NCBI GenBank assembly: GCA_040954595.2
Contig: CM082585.2
Location: 806,001 to 870,000, forward strand
Direction of reading: 5' to 3'
DNA length: 64,000 nucleotides
Source: Balanoglossus misakiensis
Taxonomy: Eukaryota; Hemichordata
Shown here: positions 36,163-47,471 of the stretch, one piece after another
Numbering within the stretch: the stretch's first letter is position 1
How the letters are laid out: every line of letters starts with the position of its first letter
The notes under the pieces: generated by a model
Told to the model about the DNA's origin: nothing
The model's database searches: none
The model's input: the letters and a program-made list of their open reading frames with translations, nothing else
Position numbers and translations under genes: made by a program

Positions 36163-37853
36163 TGTCTGTCTGTTTGTATGGATGTATGTCTGTATGTCCG
36201 TCCACATCTAAAACTTGAAAACCATTGTGCATATCACCTCGATATTTGGTGTGCAGATGCAGGCTGGGCTGTAGATTGGAGTTTGTTAACATGAAAATGT
36301 CATTACCAAATATATGCAAATTAGCTGGAAAATGTGAAATTGGTCAAAACTCGCAAAATTCAACAACTGCTGGTCAGATTGATTTGGAAATTGGTATGCA
36401 AGTACCTTATGCCTACCTCATACAGTCCTGTATGTTTTGAGCTAATTTTGATTTTCTATTTTTGATGCATTTGTTTGTATTTTTCAACATTATTGGTAAA
36501 AAATCTTCATATGAATCTAAAATTACCGTCGAATCATCCAGTGTGAGTTAGCACTGTAATTAGCAAAAGTTATAAATCCACAGTTACCCAGCAAATTTGA
36601 TATAATGCTTCACATAGGTATTGGTTTTGAACATCCTTCAGAAAGGGTATGAATATTTTAAAATTTTTACTGTTGCAACCCAGACTAGTTTATTTCTGCT
36701 TAAACAGAGAAATGACAACCGGATAGATTATTCTTCTGTACTAAAGACATATGCAGACACAAGAAATAGTCTGAACATTTTCAGTACATTACTAAAACAG
36801 TGTCGGTACATTGTACTATAAACTGAGGAAGATTAGTGACTATTGTTTGCCAAAAATGGTCCCAAGTCATTTCTCAAGCATAGCAGAATAGTAGCTTTGA
36901 GTAGCAAAGTGTGATGATTTAAAATGTAAAAAGACAACACCAATCTCTAGCTCTGCTCTCAGCACTGCAAAAGTTATCTGACAGGTAGATAGATGTTCAG
37001 TCATCCTATGTCTGTCAACATTTTTCTTTTCTGAAATCACTGGCGCAAGTGCTTTTAAAATTGGTGTGCAGGTTTCTTGGGGTGGCGAAGTAATGTGTGT
37101 TCAAATTGTGTTGAATTCTGCATATTTGTAGTTTGGAACAAGTTTTTTGCTGTTTTTGGAAGAAAAAAGCTAAGCTCGTAGATTACTTTGACTATGCAGG
37201 TTTCTAGGTATGACACAAGTTGTTTCTTCAAAATATGGTGAAATTTGCATATTTGGGGGGAAATTTTCTCTGAAATTTAGTATTGATCTCCCTGAGGTAT
37301 GTGACATAATCTGTGATTTTGTATTTTGGAGACAGTTGCCTTTTTGTACAAACAAAAAATCTTGTCAGAATATGCATGTCTGATTGCCATGTCCACAGGG
37401 GTGATCTACTTTTATTTACATTATAACCGAATCTGTAAAGTTTTCATAATGATCTTTAAAATAGGTACGTCTAATTGTTTTGATCTTTGGTATGAATTGT
37501 CCCTTGGTGATCTTAGTCAATGCTTTTGAAATTCCGCTGAATATTGCATTATTATTTTGTCTAAGTCTGAAGAGTAGTCATCATCTCTGAAACCCCTTGA
37601 CCTAAGTCAGGTGTCAAATAGTACAATTTGCAGATTTGTTGCATTGGAGATATTGTTGCAGTTTTTGAAATTCAAGATGGCTGCCAATGTCTGTGTTAAC
37701 TCTATGGAAAAACATTTATGTAAATACTTTTCTGAAAACAAGGCGGTGAACATCACATTTTTGTTTACAAACAGTAATAGAAATAGCTATCATTGTTTCT
37801 GAAAATCCTAACTTGTAGGATTCTTTTTCAATCTCTGGCATCAGCAGAGACAA
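36163..37853. other. Diverged ggtccc-family repeat, no gene
   Basis: Repeat phrases (aacttgaaaacca.., gcaaattagctgg, tacagtcctgtatg) continue to about 36520, then diverged AT-rich sequence. Open frames at 36621-36821 and 37611-37802 are not recognisable. Confidence 0.4.
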
Positions 37854-38593
37854 TTAAGGTGGCATTGCATGAAAAGTTGTGATTTTTGCCAAATTTTACT
37901 TTTTTACATAAATCGGTAGGCCTAATACTCGCCCACATCCTGACTAATACGTCTTGGCGAAATGGTGCACAATCACCCCCAAATAGCACTTTTCTGAATG
38001 AGTTCACAGCTTAACAAATAGGTGTCAACAATGCAAATGGCCGTTTTTCTCGGTTTGCATTTTCGCTGCTTTTGACAACTTCGGACTAAAATAGCTTCGC
38101 CCTGCATTGGCCGAATTTGCTCAAATTTTGACAGGGAATTGTGTATGACCCATCCAACAAAACGCTAGTTTTGTATGTCGATAAAGAGTCCCTAGCGGGA
38201 ATAAACTCTGATTCAATACAACTCACCGTGAATTTGATCAAATTTTCAGAAAATCTAACTTTCAAACGCTGTTACTCCTCAATGGAAGCAGATAACGCAA
38301 AACAAAATTAGCGTTTTTTTGCACGTGTACTTTAGTTTCGAATGACATATTAAGATGCATGATGCATGGTCAACTTTTTTACCTATTTTAAATTTCATGA
38401 CATAATATAAAAAAATGGGTTTTTTCGCCCAAAATCGCCACCATTTCCGGGGATCAATAATATTTGCAACTCAAACAAAAGTTCAAAATCTCAGCTTCCA
38501 GAATATATATGGTTTATGGGGGTTTAAACTTTGTCTTTGATGAGAAATAGGCCTCTGAAAAAGTCTCGACGGTTTCATGCAGTGCCACCTTAA
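37854..38593. mobile_element. 740-bp TTAA-flanked TIR element
   Basis: TTAA at 37854-37857 and 38590-38593. The left end is AAGGTGGCATTGCATGAAA; the complement of the right end is AAGGTGGCACTGCATGAAA, one mismatch in 19. The interior has no transposase-like frame, so it is non-autonomous. Insertion is consistent with a TTAA-specific transposase (piggyBac or Kolobok type), but the family cannot be decided from the ends alone. Confidence 0.88.
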
Positions 38594-40426
38594 ACAACTC
38601 TATAAAGAGTCTTATTGCTTAGTACTGGCACGAGGTGGTAAAAAGATGTGCAGCTTTTGACTTATTACAGGCTTACACTTTGTTAGTAATATGAGTCCCT
38701 ATTGGTATTGTGCTGGGTTTTTAGGAGCTTGGGCCCCATTCCCTGGATATTTTTTACACCTTGCTCTGAAAACCTGCCACACCTATGCTTCTTGAATTTG
38801 TCACAGTTGTCCTTGCCAATGAGTGTGCACCTTGAAATTCAAATCAGTCATTTGACCTGGCAGCCATATTCAGTTGAAATTGTTAAATAAATGCAAATTA
38901 GCTGGGAAAATTTGAAATTGGTCAAAACCACTGGTCAGATTGATTTGACAAGTGGTATGCAAGTACCTTATGTCAACCACATACAGTCCTGTATTTTGAA
39001 TAGTTTGAATGTTCTATTTTTATGCATTTTTTGCCTTTTTCCTCATTTTTGGTAAAACATCTACTTTTCTAAAATTGATGAGACGACTTCTTTGAAATTT
39101 AGTATGAAGCTTCATATAGGTGATATGAGTTAGCATACTTTTGTTAAAATGTTGCAAAATTTGCATATTCATAATTTTGGAGCAATTTCGGCCGTTTTTG
39201 AATTTTTTTTTTTAAACCGGTTGTTACATTGCTTTGAAATTTGTTAGTCATATTAGGGGTAGCCCAAGTAAGATTTGCATGTATGTTTTTCAAATCAACT
39301 TGATGAATTGAATAGTATATTTTTGGGATGATTTTTGCCATTTTCGGTCAAAACTCTTCTCAGAACCCCCCACAGTACGTGAAATATCCCATGAATCACT
39401 CTGGTTTGTACAACCAGAGATTACTCGGTCAAACCAGGCAAAGTTCACATGTGTAGAGAAAATTGTAGACCACTAATACAAATTTTGAGAGCATGCTTTA
39501 AAGGCGAATCTTATTGTCAATTACCATTTCAAATGATAAACAAAATCATGCATTATTGAAAGAGGAGATACAAATTTTATAAAATAAGCAATTGCATAGC
39601 CAGCCGATACAAAAAAGTTTGAAGTAAAACAGGGACACTTGAAACATTTGTTTAATCAAACAAAACGATATTGATTTTTTTCTATAGACAGAACAATGGA
39701 AATTTACATGTTAACTTTCAACAGAGACTGGCCACCTCAGTTAGTCATTGCTTCTTTCCTCCTAAGTGTGACATTTGACGTACATGAATGAATACTTTGA
39801 TTTCTATGGCTTTTAAATCTTGATTTTGAAATTTTCACTCTAATTCCTCAACATACTTTTTCTAGATAAATCTTAATACAGTTATATGTACTTCATATCA
39901 TTGTTAGTATCTAAAACAGAAAGTAATTAAATGGACAATCTCGATGATACAAATCATGGAGAGTTGTGGGTAAAATATCGTACTGTGCCCCCTTTACCCC
40001 CACTGCTTTGAAATTTGATTTGAAGGTTTCAGGGTTTGTTCTCATGATAATTTACAGATTGATTTGGCAATTGGTATGCAAGTACCTTATGTCAACCACA
40101 TACAATCCTGTATTTTTTTAACTAATAGTTTGAATGTTCTATTTTATGCATTTTTTGCCTTTTTCCTCATTTGTGGTAAAAAAATTTAGTATGAAGCTTC
40201 ATGTAGGTGATATGAGTTACAATACTTTTGTTGAAATGTTGCAAAATTTGCATATTGATAATTTTGGAGCAATTTCAGCCTTGTTTAATTAATTTTTTTT
40301 CTCTAAAACCGCTTGTTCCATTGCTTTAAAATTTGTTAGTCATGTTAGGGGTAGCTCAAGTAAGATTTGCATGTATGTTTTTCAAATCAACTTGATGAAT
40401 TGAATAGTATATTTTTGGGGGATCAA
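38594..40426. other. ggtccc-family repeat fragments
   Basis: 38885-39360 and 40050-40430 are close relatives of each other (caaccacatacagtcctgta, atgaagcttcat.taggtgat, gcaatttc.gcc, gatttgcatgtatgttttt). No gene is seen. Confidence 0.45.
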
Positions 40427-40756
40427 ATCAAATCAAATCAAAACAAACATTTATAAAGCGCCAGAATCAATAACAATGTTATTTCCAAAGGCGCTGAAAG
40501 TATAACATCAGTGTTCGTAGGCTTTGACAAATAGAAATGTCTTGAGTTTTTGTTTGAAAATGTTGAGACTAGAAGCCTGTTGAATGTCAGATGGCAGAGA
40601 ATTCCAAAGTTGTGGCGCGACAAGGGAAAAGGCACATCCACCATATGTTTTGAGTCTGTACTTTGGTACACACAACTGGTTCCTTGAGCTGGAGCGCAGA
40701 GCCCGACTAGGCTTATATGATTTTTGATTTGATTTGGTTTCAGGGTGATTTCTCAT
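40427..40756 (-). mobile_element. LINE 3' end (jockey-like), minus strand
   Basis: On minus, codons near 40508-40756 give YGGCAFSLVAPQLWNSLPSD and SLNIFKQKLKTFLF, the conserved C-terminus of jockey-type LINE ORF2, as in the element at 14.6 kb. Downstream come a gcgccttt.. / gcgctttataaatg motif and a tgatttgatttgatttgat tail at about 40427-40440. Only the last ~330 bp survive. Confidence 0.85.
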
Positions 40757-41466
40757 GATGATTTACAAAACCTATGACTGATTACTTTGAAATTTGAGTA
40801 GGAAGTTAATTGGATGTGTTTGTTTAGATAATGGAATCAAATAAAGTTATTCATTCTTCACCTTCATTCTTCACCTCATTTCATTTATTGGCTGGTTTGT
40901 CTATTGTATCAGGGAAGAGTACTTGCCATCCCACCCCACCGATGCAAACTTTGAGTGGCAAAAGTAAAATTTGTCATAACATTGAGTTAATTTGCTTTTG
41001 GGCTCACTAAAATGCAACTTTGAGCTCTGTATTTGTACAAAATTTTCATTAATTGGCTGGTTTGTCTATTGTACCAGGCCAGCATACATAAGATCAAGAT
41101 GTTTTCGGGGCTGGGGGGGGGGGGGGCATCATATTTTATTGCCTCTCTATGTGTGAGTCTGTCTGTCTGTACTCCTGTGTAGACTTTTTCTAGTGTAATC
41201 ACTAAATGAGACCACAGTGTCCTTGACGCTATTTTTTGCGATTTTCAATGACCCTGGGGTAACCTTTGACCAGCTTTCATATATCTTGGTATTCACAGCA
41301 GAATACAGCCTTGGCATACCCTGGTAACCATGGGAACCGTTTGGGCCCAACCAATGGTGCTGGCAGCGTTAATTTTTAAATGATTTCTTCTTGTCGTTTT
41401 CTTTATCAATATGATGACTTGACCTAATCAGATTATTAAAATAATTTCATTCTTTTTTTACATTAG
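40757..41466. other. Non-coding, G-run near 41110
   Basis: No gene is recognised. The last 60 bp (attattaaaataatttcatt then a T-run and cattag) form the acceptor of the exon at 41467 and are paralogous to 42256-42303. Confidence 0.45.
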
Positions 41467-41539
41467 GTTCTTTGGTAACACTGCTGCTGGAGGGAGTGTA
41501 ATATTTGTAACGACGTCGCCACCTAATACTGTACTGGAG
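41467..41539 (+). CDS. Exon-like unit paralogous to 42304-42406
   Basis: Acceptor tttttttacattag, then 73 bp reading FFGNTAAGGSVIFVTTSPP NTVLE in the second frame, ending at GTATGA. The upstream 40 bp and the exon both align with 42256-42340, so an exon with its intron end was duplicated. The short hydrophobic stretch gives no family assignment. Confidence 0.4.
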
Positions 41540-42215
41540 GTATGAACTTAAACTTGTAACGACGCCGCCACCTAATACTGTACTGGAGAGATGAAGTTAA
41601 TACTTGTAACGACGCCGCCACCTAATACTGTACTGGAGAGATGAAGTTAATACTTGTAACGACGCCGCCACCTAATACTGTACTGGAGAGATGAACTTAA
41701 TACTTGTAACGACGCCGCCACCTAATACTGTACTGGAGAGATGAAGTTAATACTTGTAACGACGCCGCCACCTAATACTGTACTGGAGAGATGAAGCTAA
41801 TACTTGTAACGACGCCGCCACCTAATACTGTACTGGAGAGATGAAGTTAATACTTGTAACGACGCCGCCACCTAATACTGTACTGGAGAGATGAAGTTAA
41901 TACTTGTAACGACGCCGCCACCTAATACTGTACTGGAGAGATGAAGTTAATACTTGTAACGACGCCGCCACCTAATACTGTACTGGAGGGATGAACTTAA
42001 ACTTGTAACGACGCCGCCACCTAATACTGTACTGGAGAGATGAAGTTAATACTTGTAACGACGCCGCCACCTAATACTGTACTGGAGAGATGAAGTTAAT
42101 ACTTGTAACGCCACCGCCACCTAATACTGTACTGGAGAGATGAACTTAATACTTGTAACGACGCCGCCACCTTATACTGTACTGGAGGGATGAACTTAAA
42201 CCTGTAACGACGCCA
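41500..42215 (+). repeat. 50-bp minisatellite derived from an exon end and its donor
   Basis: About 14-15 near-identical copies of acttgtaacgacgccgccac + ctaatactgtactggag + agatgaagttaat. Anchors at 41601, 41651, 41701, 41751 and so on give exactly 50 bp; a few units are one base shorter. The first unit is the 3' half of the exon at 41467-41539 plus its donor GTATGA. In the array this site reads AGATGA or GGATGA, so it can no longer act as a donor. Confidence 0.9.
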
Positions 42216-42303
42216 GATGATGCTCCTGTGACCAGAGGGATGAACGACGCCATGATTTGTTGATCTGATCTAATTAATAATATTCATTCTTTTTTTTCAA
42301 TAG

Positions 42304-42406
42304 GTTCATTGGTATTATCATCGCCGGAGGGAGTCTAATCAATATCTACAACAACGCCGCACCAGATAACAATATCAAAACCAGAGGGATGCTGTCAATA
42401 GGTTAG
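42304..42406 (+). CDS. Possible terminal exon, paralogue of 41467-41539
   Basis: Acceptor cattcttttttttcaatag, then an open frame FIGIIIAGGSLINIYNNAAP followed by DNNIKTRGMLSIG and TAG at 42404-42406. FIG..AGGS matches FFG..AGGS of the first exon. It may be the end of a short membrane or secreted protein, or a fossil. The function is unknown. Confidence 0.35.
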
Positions 42407-42580
42407 GCTAATAAAAATGGTTTAATCTGAGGGAATGGTAAAGGGTTGGTGTATGAATATGTTAGGGTAATAAAAAATGGTATAATCTAACGGAATGGTG
42501 AAGGGTTGGTGTATAAACAGGTTAGGCTAATAAAAATGGTATAATCTAATGAAATGGTGAAGGGTTGGTGTATGATGACT
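42400..42580 (+). repeat. ~59-bp tandem repeat, three units
   Basis: ggttaggctaataaaaatgg..taatct..ggaatggt.aagggttggtgtat-type units at about 42401, 42459 and 42518. Confidence 0.8.
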
Positions 42581-42997
42581 AATAAGACATTGTGCACAAG
42601 GGTACTATAATAAAACTGTCTGCAAGGGTATAATATTATGGTTTCAAGGGTATGATAAGTAATTAAAATACTATAAAAACATGAGTAATGCCACGTGGTA
42701 AATAAAAACTGTACATGTACAGAGGGTAAATACCGGTATAATATATAAAGGTGTTAACATCAATGGTGTAATAATAAAAAAAATGGGTAACACATGGTTT
42801 TGGTGGTATAATAATAATAAAATGGTATTAACTTGATGGTATAAACATTATGGGATGTGTATAAACGGTGTTAATATTACAAAGGTATAATGATTAGTTG
42901 GGGTGTAATAATAAGAAATTTAAAATCATTGGGTAATTTATTAGTGTCAGGTTGGGTAAAATAATTGTTGCTATGCATTCGTGTAATAATTGTCTGC
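42581..42997. other. AT-rich, ggtataata-type low complexity
   Basis: Loose reiterations of aatggtataataataa. No gene is seen. Confidence 0.5.
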
Positions 42998-43190
42998 GGA
43001 TTTTTTGCAGCGTTACCCGCGTTCGCGTTCTTCATTGCAGGTCGCTCGTCATGTAATGGAATTTCGCCGTGTGCCCGTTTGATTCGCCGATGGATTTTTT
43101 ACAACGTTACCCGCGTTCGCGTTCTTCATCGCAGTTGGATCGTCGTGTAATGGAATTTCGCCGTGTGCCCGTTTGATTCGCCGATGGATT
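42998..43190 (+). repeat. 94-bp CpG-rich tandem duplication
   Basis: ggattttttgcagcgttacc..ttcgcgttcttcat..tgtaatggaatttcgccg..gattcgccgat starts at 42998, 43092 and (partial) 43186. It is locally rich in CG compared with its surroundings. Confidence 0.85.
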
Positions 43191-43620
43191 TTTTGCTTTC
43201 GTCATCGTAATTCCCGCATCAACACGAATCCTCAATCTCGCGTAACAACAATACATCAAAATGTACACAGAAAAATAGGAGTCGGCAAGACAATTCTGGT
43301 TAGTTTGAGCCCCAACCTTTTAAAATTCACAACGGGGGAGGGGGCAGTTTTTCCTCATTTTATATTTGGCTCGAGGTTTTTAACTGTCCCCAGGCGCGTA
43401 AAGTTAGTTAGTTTATCACACAGTATGTAATTATCTTGCTTGATTTAAAAAAACACTAAAATTGTATGGGGGAGCTTCTTGCGATTTGCACTTAAGAAAC
43501 TGATGGTTTGTACCCATAGATAATATTTAGTATTAAGCACATAATTGCCTGGAAATAAAAATTAACTCAAGGGTAGAATGCAACAGTTAATTTTGTGCAA
43601 TATCAACAGGAGCTATTTTG
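43191..43620. other. Non-coding stretch
   Basis: Nothing recognisable. An open frame at 43173-43430 starts inside the 94-bp repeat. Confidence 0.4.
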
Positions 43621-43724
43621 GCACATTATTTCAGTTTGATAAACACTGTTTTTGCTCATTGTTTCATTTCGACCACATTATTTCAGTTTGATAAACACTG
43701 TTTTTGCTTATTGTTTCATTTCAA
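43621..43724 (+). repeat. 51-bp tandem duplication
   Basis: cacattatttcagtttgata at 43623 recurs at 43674, with the same continuation aacactgtttttgct.attg. Confidence 0.9.
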
Positions 43725-43861
43725 CCACTTTTGTCACCTTGTTTTAAATTGAATGCAAGCATTGTTTCTGTTTGACCACTACTTGGGGTAATTGTTCCAA
43801 ATTGGTATGCAAGATATTTTACATCAGCAGTTAGCCATCTAGCCACACTTTAGCTGCACAG

Positions 43862-43989
43862 CATATGAAAAATAATGAAATTCATGCAAAAAGCAAAAAA
43901 GTATTATGGGTATAATGCCATTGCAGCATTGGCGGTTCGACTCCGTCGATACTTACTTTGAAGCATAAGTCTTCATTATTTTTCATATG
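43862..43989. mobile_element. 128-bp inverted-repeat element enclosing a tRNA-like core
   Basis: CATATGAAAAATAATGAA at 43862-43879 is repeated perfectly inverted at 43972-43989. Between them lies the tRNA-like core 43899-43954. Confidence 0.7.
43899..43954 (+). ncRNA. tRNA-like three-arm structure lacking a D arm
   Basis: A 7-bp acceptor-like stem (AAGTATT / GATACTT, one G-U), a 5-bp anticodon-like stem AATGC / GCATT with 7-nt loop CATTGCA, and a 5-bp T stem GGCGG / CCGTC with loop TTCGACT. The sequence GGTTCGACTCC at 43934-43944 fits the Pol III B-box consensus exactly. There is no D arm (only 8 nt), no A box, no T at loop position 33 and no variable loop. It is therefore not a normal cytosolic tRNA; a tRNA-derived or chance structure is possible. 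Confidence 0.35.
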
Positions 43990-45489
43990 TAATAAATAAA
44001 ACTCTTCCAAATTCATATCTTTGTTTTAAGTTTGTGCTTTTGCTTCAGTTAGGGGGCCCACATTTACCAAACCTGTCTTGCCATCTTTTCACATTTCTTC
44101 AAATATGCAGCGCCAGCGGTAGGCAGTATTTGATCAAATTGACCCACAAATCACTCAAAATTAATAGGCAGGATACTGTCCACTCTGGCCTGGTTACTGT
44201 CTGGCCTGCTTAATGTTGACGCAAAGGTTGACCCCACCAAACACTCAAAATTAATAGGCAGCATACTGGCCACTCTGGCCTAGTTAATGTTGACGCAAAG
44301 GTTGACCCCCACCAAACACTCAAAATTAATGGGCACGATACTGGCCACTCTGGCCTAGTTAATGTTGACGCAAAGGTTGACCCCACCAAACACTCAAAAT
44401 CAATGGGCAGCATACTGTCCACTATGGCCTGGTTACTGTGTGCTCTGGTTAATGTTGACGCAAAGGTTGACCCCACCAAACACTCAAAATTAATGGGCAG
44501 CACACTGTCCACTACGGCCTGGTTACTGTGTGCTCTGGTTAATGTTGATGCAAAGGTTGACCCCACCAAACACTCAAAATTAATGGGCAGAACACTGTCC
44601 ACTATGGCCTGGTTACTGTGTGCTCTGGTTAATGTTGATGCAAAGGTTGACCCCACCAAACACTCAAAATTAATGGGCAGGATACTGGCCACTCTGGCCT
44701 AGTTAATGTTGACGCAAAGGTTGACCCCCACCAAACACTCAAAATTAATGGGCACGATACTGGCCACTCTGGCCTAGTTAATGTTGACGCAAAGGTTGAC
44801 CCCACCAAACACTCAAAATTAATGGGCAGCACACTGTCCACTACGGCCTGGTTACTGTGTGCTCTGGTTAATGTTGATGCAAAGGTTGACCCCACCAAAC
44901 ACTCAAAATTAATGGGAAGAACACTGTCCACTATGGCCTGGTTACTGTGTGCTCTGGTTAATGTTGATGCAAAGGTTGACCCCAGCAAACACTCAAAATT
45001 AATGGGCAGGATACTGGCCACTCTGGCCTAGTTAATGTTGACGCAAAGGTTGACCCCCACCAAACACTCAAAATTAATGGGCACGATACTGGCCACTCTG
45101 GCCTAGTTAATGTTGACGCAAAGGTTGACCCCCACGAAACACTCAAAATTAATGGGCACGATACTGGCCACTCTGGCCTAGTTAATGTTGACGCAAAGGT
45201 TGACCCCACCAAACACTCAAAATTAATGGGCAGCACACTGTCCACTACGGCCTGGTTACTGTGTGCTCTGGTTAATGTTGACGCAAAGGTTGACCCCACC
45301 AAACACTCAAAATTAATGGGCAGAACACTGTCCACTATGGCCTGGTTACTGTGTGCTCTGGTTAATGTTGACGCAAAGGTTGACCCCACCAAACACTCAA
45401 AATTAATGGGCAGAACACTGTCCACTACGGCCTGGTTATTGTGTGCTCTGGTTAATGTTGACGCAAAGGTTGACCCCACCAAACACTCA

Positions 45490-47260
45490 AAATCAATGGG
45501 CAGCATACTGTCCACTATGGCCTGGTTACTGTGTGCTCTGGTTAATGTTGACGCAAAGGTTGACCCCACCAAACACTCAAAATTAATGGGCAGAACACTG
45601 TCCACTATGGCCTGGTTACTGTGTGCTCTGGTTAATGTTGACGCAAAGGTTGACCCCACCAAACACTCAAAATTAATGGGCAGCACACTGTCCACTATGG
45701 CCTGGTTACTGTGTGCTCTGGTTAATGTTGACGCAAAGGTTGACCCCACCAAACACTCAAAATTAATGGGCAGAACACTGTCCACTACGGCCTGGTTACT
45801 GTGTGGTCTGGTTAATGTTGACGCAAAGGTTGACCCCACCAAACACTCAAAATTAATGGGCAGAACACTGTCCACTATGGCCTGGTTACTGTGTGCTCTG
45901 GTTAATGTTGACGCAAAGGTTGACCCCACCAAACACTCAAAATTAATGGGCAGAACACTGTCCACTACGGCCTGGTTACTGTGTGCTCTGGTTAATGTTG
46001 ACGCAAAGGTTGACCCCACCAAACACTCAAAATTAATGGGCAGAACACTGTCCACTATGGCCTGGTTACTGTGTGCTCTGGTTAATGTTGACGCAAAGGT
46101 TGACCCCACCAAACACTCAAAATTAATGGGCAGCACACTGTCCACTATGGCCTGGTTACTGTGTGCTCTGGTTAATGTTGACGCAAAGGTTGACCCCACC
46201 AAACACTCAAAATTAATGGGCAGAACACTGTCCACTACGGCCTGGTTACTGTGTGCTCTGGTTAATGTTGACGCAAAGGTTGACCCCCACCACACACTCA
46301 AAATTAATGGGCACGATACTGGCCACTCTGGCCTAGTTAATGTTGACGCAAAGGTTGACCCCACCAAACACTCAAAATCAATGGGCAGCATACTGTCCAC
46401 TATGGCCTGGTTACTGTGTGCTCTGGTTAATGTTGACGCAAAGGTTGACCCCACCAAACACTCAAAATTAATGGGCAGAACACTGTCCACTATGGCCTGG
46501 TTACTGTGTGCTCTGGTTAATGTTGACGCAAAGGTTGACCCCACCAAACACTCAAAATTAATGGGCAGCACACTGTCCACTATGGCCTGGTTACTGTGTG
46601 CTCTGGTTAATGTTGACGCAAAGGTTGACCCCACCAAACACTCAAAATTAATGGGCAGAACACTGTCCACTACGGCCTGGTTACTGTGTGGTCTGGTTAA
46701 TGTTGACGCAAAGGTTGACCCCACCAAACACTCAAAATTAATGGGCAGAACACTGTCCACTATGGCCTGGTTACTGTGTGCTCTGGTTAATGTTGACGCA
46801 AAGGTTGACCCCACCAAACACTCAAAATTAATGGGCAGAACACTGTCCACTACGGCCTGGTTACTGTGTGCTCTGGTTAATGTTGACGCAAAGGTTGACC
46901 CCACCAAACACTCAAAATTAATGGGCAGAACACTGTCCACTATGGCCTGGTTACTGTGTGCTCTGGTTAATGTTGACGCAAAGGTTGACCCCACCAAACA
47001 CTCAAAATTAATGGGCAGCACACTGTCCACTATGGCCTGGTTACTGTGTGCTCTGGTTAATGTTGACGCAAAGGTTGACCCCACCAAACACTCAAAATTA
47101 ATGGGCAGAACACTGTCCACTACGGCCTGGTTACTGTGTGCTCTGGTTAATGTTGACGCAAAGGTTGACCCCCACCACACACTCAAAATTAATGGGCACG
47201 ATACTGGCCACTCTGGCCTAGTTAATGTTGACGCAAAGGTTGACCCCACCAAACACTCAA
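45490..47260. repeat. Higher-order repeat of 885 bp within the array (two copies)
   Basis: The short monomer with the mark gacccccaccacacactcaa at 46282 recurs at 47167, and the preceding nine long monomers match in variant order. 885 equals nine 90-bp plus one 75-bp monomer. Confidence 0.85.
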
Positions 47261-47471
47261 AATTAATGGGCACGATACTGGCCACTCTGGCCTAGTTAAT
47301 GTTGACGCAAAGGTTGACCCCACCAAACACTCAAAATTAATGGGCACGATACTGGCCACTCTGGCCTAGTTAATGTTGACGGAAAGGTTGACCCCACCAA
47401 ACACTCAAAATTAATGGGCACGATACTGGCCACTCTGGCCTAGTTAATGTTGACGCAAAGGTTGACCCCAC

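Noticed and set aside
43899-43954. Calling a functional tRNA-Gln from the TTG loop
   Set aside because: Position 33 is A, and there is no D arm, A box or variable loop; only a tRNA-like fold is supported.
44958-47295. 775-codon minus frame and 689-codon plus frame as a repeat protein
   Set aside because: Both strands are open because 90 and 75 are divisible by three. Variation is not silent in either frame, and no non-repetitive domain or start is attached.
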